Notes: a model not told the origin generated them from the letters alone. DNA of 64,000 bases from Mannheimia cairinae (GCF_028649535.1 NZ_JAQSJE010000005.1:1-64000); one strand, 5' to 3'. Positions 18,647 to 27,600 are shown, numbered from the stretch's first letter. Numbers and translations: made by a program.

Positions 18647-19483
18647 CTAATAACCTTGAGCATCGAAATTTGGTAAAAAATCATTAAAATTTAACCGCTT
18701 GACGACGGTTTCAATTTCCCCATTTTCGTGCAAGTAGATTTCTCGCCAACCTTGAGGCAATTCATCTAATGTAAATTGATCACAATTAGGCTTAAACTGA
18801 ATACAAGTTGAAGGTGTAGCAAAAATAGGGATATTGTTCCATATAGCATCTACCTGCTGATGAATATGACCGTGTACAATGCCTCTCACATTCTTAAATT
18901 TTATTAGAATATGTGATAATTTATCTGCATTTTTTAAACTATGTTGATCCAACCAAGCTGAATTAGTGGGTAAAATATTATGATGTAAGGCAATTAAAGT
19001 GAATTTTTCAGGAAATTCCGCTAATTTTTCATCTAACCATTTTAATTGTTTATAGGGTAATTCGCCGTAAGGCATTCCAACAACTTGCGTATTTAGCATT
19101 AAAATTTGCCACTTCTCGCCGATAAGAATTTGCTTGTTAGGTAGAATATGTGGGTATTCAGACAGAATATCAGACATAGCAGGTTGCACATCGTGATTTC
19201 CTTCTAGCCACACAACAGGTGTTTTTAAAGATTCAATTATCTGTGCAAAATAATGATAACCAGCGACATTATGATCTTGAATTAAGTCACCAGTAGAGAG
19301 AATAAGATCAAAGCTATTATTTGTTTTTGCTATTTGAGTATTGATTTGCTTAATAACAGAGGAAAAACTGTCGATAGTTTTTACTTTTAGTAGTGTTTCT
19401 GCTGGATTAGAAAAGAGATGGGGATCGGTAATTTGTAATAGCCGAACAGCCCCTTTTTTATCTAATCTAAAATATTCTTTCAT
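18647..19483 (-). CDS. cpdA: 3',5'-cyclic AMP phosphodiesterase CpdA
   Basis: CpdA hydrolyses cAMP to AMP and so opposes CRP, whose gene lies 15 kb away. It is a calcineurin-like metallophosphoesterase: LLQITDPHLF, STGDLIQDHN, EGNHD, LIALHHNILP and VHGHIHQQ supply the metal ligands in order. An upstream in-frame ATG exists at 19501. GCAGGAAA precedes the ATG at 19483, which gives 278 residues, close to the E. coli 275. A one-mismatch FNR-like sequence lies at 19523-19536. Confidence 0.92.
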   Translation of the reverse strand: MKEYFRLDKKGAVRLLQITDPHLFSNPAETLLKVKTIDSFSSVIKQINTQIAKTNNSFDLILSTGDLIQDHNVAGYHYFAQIIESLKTPVVWLEGNHDVQPAMSDILSEYPHILPNKQILIGEKWQILMLNTQVVGMPYGELPYKQLKWLDEKLAEFPEKFTLIALHHNILPTNSAWLDQHSLKNADKLSHILIKFKNVRGIVHGHIHQQVDAIWNNIPIFATPSTCIQFKPNCDQFTLDELPQGWREIYLHENGEIETVVKRLNFNDFLPNFDAQGY

Positions 19484-19629
19484 TTTCCTGCATCCATTCA
19501 AAATTCTTATAATTTTAACTTGTTGAATTTTATCAATAACTTAAAATGAAAAATGTGGACTATGCCACATTTTTGAAAAAAAGTTTTTAGATTTTTGTAA
19601 AAAGTGAGTTTCTATAGATGTAACTAATA

Positions 19630-20271
19630 TTAGCACGTTACTAACTTTACTGCCTCTTTAGTTAATCTGCCAATCTCATCCCATCTTTTACCATTAATCA
19701 GTGATTTTTCAACAAACCAAGAACCACCGCAGGCAACTACATTTGGAATAGCAAGGTAGTCTTTAATGTTGCTTGGGCTAACACCACCAGTCGGCATAAT
19801 TTGTAAGTTACCGTAAGGGCCAAGTAAGGCTTTAATCATCTTCACGCCACCACTTGCTTCTGCTGGGAAGAATTTGACCGCTTGTATGCCTAATTCTAAT
19901 GCAGCTTCAATTGCCATTGGATTATTCACACCAGGCGTAACAGGAATATCTAATTCTTGGCAATATTTCACGATATTTGGGTTAAAACCTGGGGTAACAA
20001 TACAATCTGCCCCAGCATTTTTAGCGGTCAGCACTTGTTCTTTTGTGAGTACGGTACCTGCTGCAATCAACACCTCTGGGTTGTTTGCTTTCACTAATTT
20101 AATCGCTTCTTCCGCAGCGGCTGAACGGAATGTGATTTCTACTACAGGTAAACCATTTTCTGAAAGTGTTTTTGCTAATGGTAAAATATCTTCTGCATTG
20201 TCTAATGCAATCACAGGAACGACTTTAAGTTCTCTTAATTTTTCTACGATTTGTTCGGTTGTATAACGCAT
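19630..20271 (-). CDS. eda: KDPG/KHG aldolase
   Basis: Eda cleaves 2-keto-3-deoxy-6-phosphogluconate to pyruvate and glyceraldehyde-3-phosphate, the last step of hexuronate or Entner-Doudoroff catabolism. PVVEITFRSAAAEEAI carries the catalytic Glu, and AVKFFPAEASGG contains the Schiff-base Lys. Length 213. It follows kdgK on the same strand, so the pair handles 2-keto-3-deoxygluconate. No uxu genes are seen here. Confidence 0.95.
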   Translation of the reverse strand: MRYTTEQIVEKLRELKVVPVIALDNAEDILPLAKTLSENGLPVVEITFRSAAAEEAIKLVKANNPEVLIAAGTVLTKEQVLTAKNAGADCIVTPGFNPNIVKYCQELDIPVTPGVNNPMAIEAALELGIQAVKFFPAEASGGVKMIKALLGPYGNLQIMPTGGVSPSNIKDYLAIPNVVACGGSWFVEKSLINGKRWDEIGRLTKEAVKLVTC

Positions 20272-20339
20272 TTTTTACCTCTTAGTATCAATAAAATTTG
20301 CAAAATTCTGATTAAAAATGACCGCTTGTAAAAGCGAAA

Positions 20340-21281
20340 CTAAGTTGCAAATTGTTGTTTTAAATGAGCAGTGGCGGATTTTTCAATAATCGCCCCTTTA
20401 TGCTGAATCACAATACCGGCTACTTGATTGCCTTGCTGGCAGCAACTGGTTAAATCTTTACCCAGTAAGTAACCATTTAAGAAACCTGCATTAAAGGAAT
20501 CGCCAGCGGATGTGGTATCTACTACGTTTTCAACAGGGGTAGTAGGTACAAAGGTTTGTTCACCATTTACTTGCACAGTTGCACCTTGTGAGCCTTGTTT
20601 AACCACAATAGTTTCAATACCATATTGTGCTAGGCGTGAAAGGGTGGCTTGTTCATCGGCATCCCCCCATAAAAGATGTTCATCATCAAAAGTAACCAGG
20701 GCTAAATCGACTAATTTAAGCAAGCTAGCATAATTCTGCTGGGCAGATTGTTCACTTTCCCACAGTTTAGGGCGGTAGTTGCTATCAAACGCAATTTTTA
20801 CCCCTTGCTTTTTAAGTTCTGCAAGCTGGTTAATCAATGTTAAACGGTCTTCTGATGGCAGAATAGCTAAAGAAATCCCGCTTAAATAAACCATATCAAC
20901 CTCTTGTAAGGCGGATAATGCTTTTAGATAATCAGGGTGTTGTAACAAGTAGCGAGCAGCAGATTGATTACGCCAATAGAGGAATGTTCGCTCCCCTTGC
21001 TTATCAAGCTGAATAAGGTAAAGCCCTGGTTGGCGATGTTCATCACGCAAAACAAAATCGGTATTGATATTATCCGCTTGCCACGCTTCCAGCATACCCT
21101 GGCTTAATTTATCGGCACCGAGGGCAGATAGATAGCAAACCTCAATTTCCTTTTGTGAGCTGATACGAGCTAAATAGGTGGCGGTATTTAATGAATCGCC
21201 ACCATAGGTTTGGTGCATATTGCCAAAAGGTTCGCCATTTAGCTCAATCATACATTCGCCGATAATTGCGAGTTTTTTCAT
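20340..21281 (-). CDS. kdgK: 2-dehydro-3-deoxygluconokinase
   Basis: A PfkB-family sugar kinase that phosphorylates 2-keto-3-deoxygluconate to KDPG, the substrate of Eda next door. The N-terminus KKLAIIGECMIELNG and GGDSLNTATYLARI bind substrate. VVDTTSAGDSFNAGFLNGYL is the PfkB signature with the catalytic Asp. Length 313. Its ATG touches the stop of the truncated FCD regulator (TAAATG), so it was once translationally coupled to it. Expression may now depend on read-through from the insertion sequence. Confidence 0.92.
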   Translation of the reverse strand: MKKLAIIGECMIELNGEPFGNMHQTYGGDSLNTATYLARISSQKEIEVCYLSALGADKLSQGMLEAWQADNINTDFVLRDEHRQPGLYLIQLDKQGERTFLYWRNQSAARYLLQHPDYLKALSALQEVDMVYLSGISLAILPSEDRLTLINQLAELKKQGVKIAFDSNYRPKLWESEQSAQQNYASLLKLVDLALVTFDDEHLLWGDADEQATLSRLAQYGIETIVVKQGSQGATVQVNGEQTFVPTTPVENVVDTTSAGDSFNAGFLNGYLLGKDLTSCCQQGNQVAGIVIQHKGAIIEKSATAHLKQQFAT

Positions 21282-21522
21282 TTAATCCTCACTTTTATTA
21301 AAATAGTAGCTATATTCTTTCTCAAACTGCTCTTTATCCAAAATATATTGGTGTAAATGACGTTCGATACATTCCTTTGCTTTATTTTTATTTTTTTTGC
21401 GGATCGCTGTTAAAATTTCTTTATGCTCTTCCACTGTTTTCATCGAAGGTTTATGTTTAAAAATAAAGGTTCTAGCTCGGTCAAAGTGAATATTTAATCC
21501 TGTCATTAACTGATAAATATTA
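21282..21522 (-). pseudogene. GntR-family regulator, C-terminal FCD fragment, truncated by an insertion sequence
   Basis: The remaining ~80 codons encode the end of a GntR/FCD ligand-binding domain (NIYQLMTGLNIHFDRART, EEHKEILTAIRKKNKNKAKE, CIERHLHQY), the type found in UxuR/ExuR/KdgR-like hexuronate regulators. The frame stays open into the insertion-sequence end. The winged-helix N-terminus (about 150 codons) is not found on the far side of the element, so it has been deleted rather than only split. Its position before kdgK-eda suggests it was their repressor. Confidence 0.8.
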
Positions 21523-22242
21523 GGGGCTGTCCTAGATAACTAGGCTAAACTCCCCTTAACTAATTGTTTTAAAATGGAAATTTGATATTTTAAGTCACTG
21601 TTGTTAAAACGCCATTCACATTCCTTTAAATACAGCTCAAAATGGGCTTTCGGAATACCGTTAAACTTGCGTAAATGGCGTTTGGCTTGACTCCAAAAAT
21701 TCTCAATTCCGTTAATATGATTATGTTTTTCTGCGAATTGCGTGCTGTGATTGATGCGAAAATGGTTAAATTCACTCACATCAAGCACATCATAACTTCG
21801 GTAGAAATCCGTGTAAACAATACTATCCGGCTTCACTTTTTCCCGAATAATCGGCAGTAAAGTGGTTGATTGGGTATTTGGTACTGCAACGGTATAAACC
21901 TTGCCATTACGCTTTAAGAGCCCGAACACTGGGGTTTTACCGGCTGCTCCACGACCTCGTTTACCCTTGCGAGAGCCACCAAAATAGCTTTCATCGGCTT
22001 CTATCTCACCATCAAATATTTCTAAATGTGAACTGTTTTGATAGATGAGTAGCCGTAAACGATGAAAATAATAAGCTGCGGCCGTTCTGTTTACCTTTAC
22101 TAACTCAGCGGCAGTTCTAGCAGTTACACCTGCTACGAACAGCTCAATGAGTTTATTTTGTTTATGCTGACTTAGACGGCTTTTTCTCATTTGGTCATTT
22201 TAACCTAAAATAGAGCTTTTAGTCGTTATCTAGGACAGCCCC
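21523..22242 (-). mobile_element. IS1595-family insertion sequence (IS1016 type), 720 bp
   Basis: Perfect 18-bp terminal inverted repeats GGGGCTGTCCTAGATAAC bound the element at 21523-21540 and 22225-22242. The size matches IS1016-like elements of Pasteurellaceae. The 8 bases at each flank (AAATATTA left, AAAATTAT right) are not a duplication, which agrees with an adjacent deletion after insertion. One intact transposase is inside. Confidence 0.9.
21540..22190 (-). CDS. IS1595-family transposase
   Basis: A 216-residue transposase of the IS1016 group. A short helix-turn-helix N-terminus is followed by FDGEIEADESYFGGSRKGKR, which carries the first acidic residue, and GKTPVFGLLKRNGKVYTV. The second Asp is in SIVYTDFYRSYD. 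The conserved His-Asn stretch HNHINGIENFWSQAKRHLRK contains the third catalytic Glu. It appears intact and is likely functional. Same strand as kdgK-eda. Confidence 0.92.
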   Translation of the reverse strand: MRKSRLSQHKQNKLIELFVAGVTARTAAELVKVNRTAAAYYFHRLRLLIYQNSSHLEIFDGEIEADESYFGGSRKGKRGRGAAGKTPVFGLLKRNGKVYTVAVPNTQSTTLLPIIREKVKPDSIVYTDFYRSYDVLDVSEFNHFRINHSTQFAEKHNHINGIENFWSQAKRHLRKFNGIPKAHFELYLKECEWRFNNSDLKYQISILKQLVKGSLA

Positions 22243-22320
22243 AAAATTATTATGATCTAAAAGATGTTTTATCAAGGATATTTTTCTTATATGTAGATAA
22301 CCTTAAGTAATAATTATAAA

Positions 22321-22354
22321 TTAGTAAAGAACAGAAATTTCTGTTCTTTACTAA
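22321..22354. terminator. Perfect 34-base palindrome, probable terminator of the DASS transporter
   Basis: Two 17-base arms, beginning TTAGTAAAGAACAGAAA, are exact inverses with no spacer. It lies 13 bp past the stop of the minus-strand transporter gene. The A/T-rich outer arms supply a T-rich tail on both strands. Bases 22243-22320 hold nothing recognisable. Confidence 0.7.
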
Positions 22355-22366
22355 ACTAATTAAACC

Positions 22367-23812
22367 TTACCACCAACCTAATAGTTTCATCCATAATCCA
22401 CCAACACCGAACCAGATGAGAAGTGATGCGATAGAAATAATAAAGCTTACACCCCACCATTGTCCGGCACTGTTATAACCTGAGCCGAATAGTGCTGGCC
22501 CTGGGCCCCCTGCATATTGGGTTAAGCTCATTGAGAGTGTTGAGGTATATCCTAGTCCAATAGCTGCTAATAATGGTGGTGTACCAACAGCAATAGCCGC
22601 TGCTAAGAAAGCTAAATACATTGCTGAAATATGTGCCATTGCTGAGGCGAAGAAATAGCGGGTATAGAAATAAACCAACACCAAAATAGTAAATGCGATT
22701 GGCCAGCTAAATACGCTAATCGATGAAGAAATATGAGTAGAAACCCAGCTAATTACACCGTATTTGTTAAGTGCTGTTGCCATCATTACTAATACGGCGA
22801 ACCAAAACATCGTATCCCAAGCGGTTGTTTCTTCTACAATATTTTTCCACGTCATAATGTTAGAAAGTAGTAAAATAACTAATCCGATAAAGGCAGAAAC
22901 GGTTGCTGAAATACCGAAGAATAAATCCCCGACAGTCCATAATATTAATAATAAGATAAAATCGAGTGCAAGAATCCATTCAGCTGTTGTCATTTTACCC
23001 ATTTTTTGTAGCTCATCTTTTGCCATTTGAGCCATTTTAGGTGTTTTTTTCAACTCTGGTGGGTACACTAAATAGACTAAGTAAGGTAAGACAATTAAGC
23101 TGACGATCCCTGGTACAATAGCACCTAAGAACCAAGTCATCCAAGAAATCTCAATACCTTGGCTACCTGCAAGTTCAGCAATTAAAGGGTTACCTGCCAT
23201 TGCCGTTAAGAACATCGTACATACAATAGTATCAATTTGTGAAACTACTATGGCAAGGAATGCCCCAGCTCTTCTGGCAGTCGGCCCAGGTTTAGAGTCA
23301 TAAGTATCCGCAATCGATTGCATAATTGGGTACATAATACCACCGCCACGAGCAGAGGCAGAAGGAATACCAGGTGCAATAATTGTATCAGCAAGGGCAA
23401 TACCATAAGCCACCCCCATCATACGGTTACCAAATTTTGAGATGAAGTAAAGTGCTATTCTATGCCCCAATCCTGTCTTAATGACAGCTCTAGACAAAAA
23501 CATTGCGATACCAATTAACCAAATAGTGCCGTTAGAAAAGCCAGAAAGCATAGCGACATCTTCTTTTCCGGCTCTAATAGGCGTAAGGCCTGTTACCCCA
23601 CTAATGACAAGGGCAACTAACGTTGCAGCACCCATTGGCATTGCTTTGGTAATAATTGCGGTGATGGTTGCCACAAATAAAGCTAGCATTCCCCAAGCTT
23701 TAGGGCTTAGTCCTTCAGGAATTGGGCATAGATATATTCCAAGCCCAACAATAATAGAAATGAGCAAGCCTTGCCATTGAAAGCCTGCTTTTACAGTAAC
23801 GGAAGTAGTCAT
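22367..23812 (-). CDS. DASS-family anion/dicarboxylate transporter (CitT/TtdT-like)
   Basis: A 481-residue inner-membrane protein with about 12 hydrophobic segments. It belongs to the divalent anion:sodium symporter family, in the branch of CitT, TtdT and YbhI antiporters. The substrate-loop motif APGIPSASARGGGIMYPI corresponds to the PSNTAR-GG-PI motif of CitT; here the Asn-Thr-Ala is Ala-Ser-Ala. A perfect FNR box stands upstream, so an anaerobic citrate, tartrate or C4-dicarboxylate:succinate exchanger is a reasonable guess. The exact substrate cannot be told. Confidence 0.85.
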   Translation of the reverse strand: MTTSVTVKAGFQWQGLLISIIVGLGIYLCPIPEGLSPKAWGMLALFVATITAIITKAMPMGAATLVALVISGVTGLTPIRAGKEDVAMLSGFSNGTIWLIGIAMFLSRAVIKTGLGHRIALYFISKFGNRMMGVAYGIALADTIIAPGIPSASARGGGIMYPIMQSIADTYDSKPGPTARRAGAFLAIVVSQIDTIVCTMFLTAMAGNPLIAELAGSQGIEISWMTWFLGAIVPGIVSLIVLPYLVYLVYPPELKKTPKMAQMAKDELQKMGKMTTAEWILALDFILLLILWTVGDLFFGISATVSAFIGLVILLLSNIMTWKNIVEETTAWDTMFWFAVLVMMATALNKYGVISWVSTHISSSISVFSWPIAFTILVLVYFYTRYFFASAMAHISAMYLAFLAAAIAVGTPPLLAAIGLGYTSTLSMSLTQYAGGPGPALFGSGYNSAGQWWGVSFIISIASLLIWFGVGGLWMKLLGWW

Positions 23813-23880
23813 AATGTTGTGTTCTCTTATAATTTAAAAAAAAGCCTTTACAGACTAACACGAAAGGGAGATTTTCGAGG

Positions 23881-23894
23881 TTGATTTAAATCAA
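23881..23894. promoter_or_regulatory. Perfect FNR box upstream of the DASS transporter
   Basis: TTGATTTAAATCAA is a full match to TTGAT-N4-ATCAA and is also a perfect palindrome. Its centre is about 75 bp before the transporter ATG. Class II spacing would place the start site near 23846, leaving a short leader. Confidence 0.85.
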
Positions 23895-23914
23895 AGAGCA
23901 TTATGAATATTAAA

Positions 23915-24544
23915 TTAGCGTTTAAATTTCTGGTAATTCAACTGCAACCACTGTAATCCAATTACGGCAATAACATTATCAATAGTACCATTTTCAACCC
24001 ATTGATAAGCTTGTTCTCGGCTGACGACGTGAACTAAAATATCTTCGTTTTCTTCTGCTAATAAACCGTGAATATCGCCAGATTTTACTTTTGAACTATC
24101 AATTAAGCCAAGAAATAGATGTAGGCGTTCTAATTGCCCGCCAGGGCTGTCCCAAACGCTTAATGCGTGTTGCACTTCTTCTAATTCTAAGCCGGCTTCT
24201 TCTTGGGCTTCTCGTATTGCAACTTCAGCTGGGTCTTCATTGCCTTTATCAACCATTCCAGCTACGAGTTCAAGTAACCAAGGGGATTTTTTATGCTTAT
24301 CGTCATAAGCACCAATGCGAACCTGTTCGATTAAAATCACGTTATCTAGCACATGGTCGTAGGCAATCAGTGCAGCGGCTTCACCCTTGATTAGAAGTTC
24401 TCGAACTACATTACCGCTCATTTCGCCTGAAAAAAGCTTATGGCGGAAAGTGATTTTTTGTAGCTCGAAATGTCCTTTATAAACGGTTTCTTTGTTGATA
24501 ATGTGTAAATCATCATAGTGATATTGAGTTGGATATTGGCTCAT
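23915..24544 (-). CDS. nudF: ADP-ribose pyrophosphatase NudF
   Basis: A Nudix hydrolase that cleaves ADP-ribose to AMP and ribose-5-phosphate. The Nudix box runs from GMVDKGNEDPAEVAIREAQE into EAGLELEE with the REAQEE core. LLELVAGMVD precedes it and WDSPGGQLERLHLFLG follows, as in NudF rather than other Nudix enzymes. Length 209, as in E. coli. Free ADP-ribose links it loosely to the sirtuin operon at 40 kb, but nothing in the sequence shows a functional tie. Confidence 0.93.
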   Translation of the reverse strand: MSQYPTQYHYDDLHIINKETVYKGHFELQKITFRHKLFSGEMSGNVVRELLIKGEAAALIAYDHVLDNVILIEQVRIGAYDDKHKKSPWLLELVAGMVDKGNEDPAEVAIREAQEEAGLELEEVQHALSVWDSPGGQLERLHLFLGLIDSSKVKSGDIHGLLAEENEDILVHVVSREQAYQWVENGTIDNVIAVIGLQWLQLNYQKFKR

Positions 24545-24552
24545 TTTTATTC

Positions 24553-24972
24553 CTAACTTTTATGTAAACGGTCGGTGTGCACAATATAAAGTGCAATAAT
24601 CATTACTAAAATCGAAAGTGCAAATAATAACGTATGCATTGCATTGGAGTGATCAACAATAATCAAACGAACCATTGCCGTAATGCCGATATAAAGAAAG
24701 TAACGTAATGGGAAATGGTAGTTAGATTTAAAATATTTTACGATTAAAGCTAGAAACTCAAAATAGAGGAAGAAAATCACAATTTTCTCTACAATTTGGA
24801 ATTTTTCACTATCTCCAATAGAAAGTTGATAAAGCGAATAGGCTTCCGCAAAGAGTGAATAAGAGAGCAATGCACCAGCTGTAAGTAATGAGATATTTAA
24901 AACCCACTGAAAGATTTCTGCTGCTATTTTTCCAAATGTAGAGTGGCGTTCTTCTAAAGATGTTCTAGGCAT
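24553..24972 (-). CDS. psiE: PsiE-family membrane protein
   Basis: A 139-residue protein with four hydrophobic helices. It matches the phosphate-starvation-inducible PsiE family (FFLYFEFLALIVKYFKSNYH, FPLRYFLYIGITAMVRLIIV). Its function is unknown. Its ATG overlaps the end of the phosphopantetheinyl transferase gene by 8 bp. No Pho box was recognised. Confidence 0.9.
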   Translation of the reverse strand: MPRTSLEERHSTFGKIAAEIFQWVLNISLLTAGALLSYSLFAEAYSLYQLSIGDSEKFQIVEKIVIFFLYFEFLALIVKYFKSNYHFPLRYFLYIGITAMVRLIIVDHSNAMHTLLFALSILVMIIALYIVHTDRLHKS

Positions 24973-25708
24973 AGTTTGTCCTCAAATTAACGTCATAAAT
25001 TATGGAGTGGCAATCAATAGCTTGAAAGCTGCCAGCTTGCCATTGGTATAGTTCTGGTTGCGATAATATCATATTTTCTGTTTGCTGATAGAAGTAGCTT
25101 AAATAGAAGGGTAACTCAGTTATAAAATGTAATTTGCCACTAGGGCAATGGGCTGAAAAAATATGCTTTTGCAGAGGGAAATGCTTTACCTCGGAGAGCT
25201 TTACAATACCAACACCTTGTGATTTTAATATCGCTTCACGTAAGCACCAACTTAAATAGAAGCGTTGGGTAAGGTTTTCTAGCAAAGGGCAATCATCATC
25301 GAGTAAAACTTCTTGTTCCTCCGTATTAGCATAATAACGAATTAAATCCACATAACGTCTTATTTTCTGGGGGTGTTCAATATCAATGCCAACAGCTAAT
25401 TTGGTAAAATTTTGGCTAAAAATAACCGCTATCCATTCCCCAGAATGGCTAATGTTGAAATCAATCTGTGGCGAGTTTACAAAAGGGCGACCACTTTCGG
25501 TACGTTGGATATTTTCTAATAGACCCAAATCTAGCTGATTTTTTTGAAATAGCCTTGTTAGCAGGAAATGAGCTGCCCGCCGACTTTTCCATTTTGAAAT
25601 TTGTTTGGTATTTAACACGGCAGGCATTGCGGGATAATTAAAATCGCTAGGTAATATTTCATCTTGATGAATAAAGGCAATTTCAATTTTAGGTGTAAAA
25701 TTTTTCAT
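24965..25708 (-). CDS. 4'-phosphopantetheinyl transferase superfamily protein (Sfp/AcpT type)
   Basis: These enzymes move phosphopantetheine from CoA to a carrier-protein serine. IDFNISHSGEWIAVI, VGIDIEHPQKIRRYVD (acidic metal ligands) and FYLSWCLREAILKSQGVG are the three Sfp motifs. The usual Lys of the W-x-x-K-E-A motif is Arg here (WCLREA). At 247 residues it is of Sfp length. No polyketide or peptide synthetase gene is nearby, so the target may be the fatty-acid ACP or an unlinked carrier. Confidence 0.82.
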   Translation of the reverse strand: MKNFTPKIEIAFIHQDEILPSDFNYPAMPAVLNTKQISKWKSRRAAHFLLTRLFQKNQLDLGLLENIQRTESGRPFVNSPQIDFNISHSGEWIAVIFSQNFTKLAVGIDIEHPQKIRRYVDLIRYYANTEEQEVLLDDDCPLLENLTQRFYLSWCLREAILKSQGVGIVKLSEVKHFPLQKHIFSAHCPSGKLHFITELPFYLSYFYQQTENMILSQPELYQWQAGSFQAIDCHSIIYDVNLRTNYA

Positions 25709-25734
25709 AAAAATGACCGCTTGCAGATTAGATC

Positions 25735-26163
25735 TTAACGCTTAAACGCAAGCAGTAAAACCCCTGCTGCCACTAAACCTATTCCTAACCAATCTTGCCC
25801 GCTTGGTCGCTCTCCTAAAAATATAACGGCAAATATAGTTACCAAAACTAAGCTCAATTTATCAATAGGAGCAACCTGTGATGCATTGCCCATTTGTAAT
25901 GCCTTGAAATAGGCGAGCCAAGAGGCACCCGTTGCTAGTCCTGACAGAATAAGAAAAGTCCAATTTTTACCTGTTAAACGGCCCAAAGGTTGCCATTTTC
26001 CGCTATAGGTGAGGAAAGCAATAAGAGCAATAATAATCACGATAGTGCGAATAAAGGTAGCAAAGTCAGAGTCTATGCCTTGCAATCCAACTTTTGCAAA
26101 AATAGCGGTAAGGGCAGCAAAAAGGGCAGATGCTAATGCCCAATAGATCCATTCATTTGCCAT
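25735..26163 (-). CDS. Single-domain EamA/DMT-family membrane protein
   Basis: A 142-residue protein with five hydrophobic helices and one EamA repeat (WALASALFAALTAIFAKVGL, ASWLAYFKALQMGNASQVAP, FLGERPSGQDWLGIGLVAAG). Most DMT exporters carry two repeats in about 300 residues, so this must act as a dimer. The substrate is unknown. Probably in a transcript with the phosphopantetheinyl transferase and psiE. Confidence 0.85.
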   Translation of the reverse strand: MANEWIYWALASALFAALTAIFAKVGLQGIDSDFATFIRTIVIIIALIAFLTYSGKWQPLGRLTGKNWTFLILSGLATGASWLAYFKALQMGNASQVAPIDKLSLVLVTIFAVIFLGERPSGQDWLGIGLVAAGVLLLAFKR

Positions 26164-26336
26164 AACAACTCCATAATGTTTTTGTGTAATTAGTAACCAA
26201 ACAGAATAAGAAAAAGTGAATTGAGTTTAGTTTATCAAATTTTTTGTTTAATCTTATTAAAATCTTTGGTAAAAGATGGATTGTATTTTATCTATACTAA
26301 AATTTAGGTAAGTTAGTTTTTATATTGGAGGGATAA

Positions 26337-27524
26337 ATGATAAAACTAAAAGAGTTTTTTAAATCGGAAGCATCAGGCGGAATTCTTCTGCTGATTTTTG
26401 CATTTGCAGCTATTATATGTGCTAATACAGCGTTGAGTAATTTCTACTTCAATTTCTTACAAACACCTATTAGCTTACAATTTGGTGACTTTGCATTAAA
26501 TAAACCATTAATATTGTGGGTAAATGATGGTTTTATGGCGATTTTCTTTACTTTAATTGGTCTTGAAGTAAAAAAAGAGCTGTTTGAAGGCTCTCTATCA
26601 AGCTATAAAAATGCTATTTTCCCTGCATTTGCGGCGATTGGTGGAATGGTTGTGCCAGCGTTAGTATATTGGTTTATTAACCGAGACCACCCAGAATTTT
26701 ATGCGGGTTGGGCAATTCCAATGGCAACAGATATTGCCTTTGCAGTTGGGATCGTTGCATTATTAGGTGCTCGAGTACCACTTGCGTTAAAAATCTTCTT
26801 ATTAGCATTAGCAATTATTGATGATTTAGGGGCAATTATAGTTATTGCGGTATTTTATTCGCAAGATATTAGTATGCAAGCATTAGTGATTGCGGCAGTA
26901 GCAGTTGTTGCCTTAGTGGTTTTAAATCGTTTCAAAGTCACTTCAATTTGTGCTTATTTAGTAGTAGGTTTAGTGTTATGGACAGCAGTGTTAAAATCAG
27001 GTGTACACGCAACCTTAGCTGGGGTTATTATCGGTTTCTGTGTGCCATTAAAAGGTAAAAATGGCGAGCGTCCGGCAGATGATTTAGAGCATACTTTAGC
27101 ACCTTGGTGTTCATTTATGATCTTACCGGTATTCGCATTCTCAAATGCAGGGGTCTCTTTAGCTGGTGTAGGTATTGAGCAATTAACATCGCCATTACCT
27201 TTAGGTATCGCATTAGGCTTAATTCTCGGTAAAGCGGTTGGTGTATTTGGCTTTAGTTATTTAGCGGTATTATTTAAAATTGCAAGTTTGCCGAAAGGTG
27301 TAAACTTTAAACAAATCTTTGCGATTGCAATTTTATGTGGTATCGGTTTTACAATGTCGATGTTCTTAGCAAGCCTCGCATTTGATGCAAATGGTGCAGG
27401 TGAAGAAGTGACTTCATTAGCTCGTTTAGGTATTTTACTTGGCTCGCTAATTTCAGCTATTTTAGGTTATATTTTATTGAAAGCATCAACTAATAAAAAT
27501 TATGTAGAAGAACAAGCATCATAG
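26337..27524 (+). CDS. nhaA: Na+/H+ antiporter NhaA
   Basis: An inner-membrane electrogenic antiporter (1 Na+ out for 2 H+ in) for sodium and alkaline tolerance. [17 protein letters not shown] and [16 protein letters not shown] contain the essential Asp residues equivalent to E. coli 133, 163 and 164. About 11-12 hydrophobic helices are visible. Length 395 is close to E. coli (388). Ribosome site TTGGAGGGATAA is strong. It stands alone, with a terminator behind. Confidence 0.97.
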   Translation: MIKLKEFFKSEASGGILLLIFAFAAIICANTALSNFYFNFLQTPISLQFGDFALNKPLILWVNDGFMAIFFTLIGLEVKKELFEGSLSSYKNAIFPAFAAIGGMVVPALVYWFINRDHPEFYAGWAIPMATDIAFAVGIVALLGARVPLALKIFLLALAIIDDLGAIIVIAVFYSQDISMQALVIAAVAVVALVVLNRFKVTSICAYLVVGLVLWTAVLKSGVHATLAGVIIGFCVPLKGKNGERPADDLEHTLAPWCSFMILPVFAFSNAGVSLAGVGIEQLTSPLPLGIALGLILGKAVGVFGFSYLAVLFKIASLPKGVNFKQIFAIAILCGIGFTMSMFLASLAFDANGAGEEVTSLARLGILLGSLISAILGYILLKASTNKNYVEEQAS

Positions 27525-27568
27525 TATAACTTAGATAGACAAGCGGTTCTTTTCTAAGAAAATATTGC

Positions 27569-27600
27569 AAATGCGGTAAAGAAGATTTACCGCATTTTTA
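27569..27600 (+). terminator. Terminator of nhaA
   Basis: AAATGCGGTAAA (27569-27580) and TTTACCGCATTT (27586-27597) form a perfect 12-bp stem followed by TTTAT. Confidence 0.88.

Noticed and set aside
19523-19536. FNR box TTGAATTTTATCAA upstream of cpdA
   Set aside because: One defined position mismatches and such AT-rich near-matches are expected by chance in this genome; mentioned only in the cpdA entry.
21515-22250. Target-site duplication around the insertion sequence
   Set aside because: Flanking 8-mers AAATATTA and AAAATTAT differ; no exact 8- or 9-bp repeat could be found.
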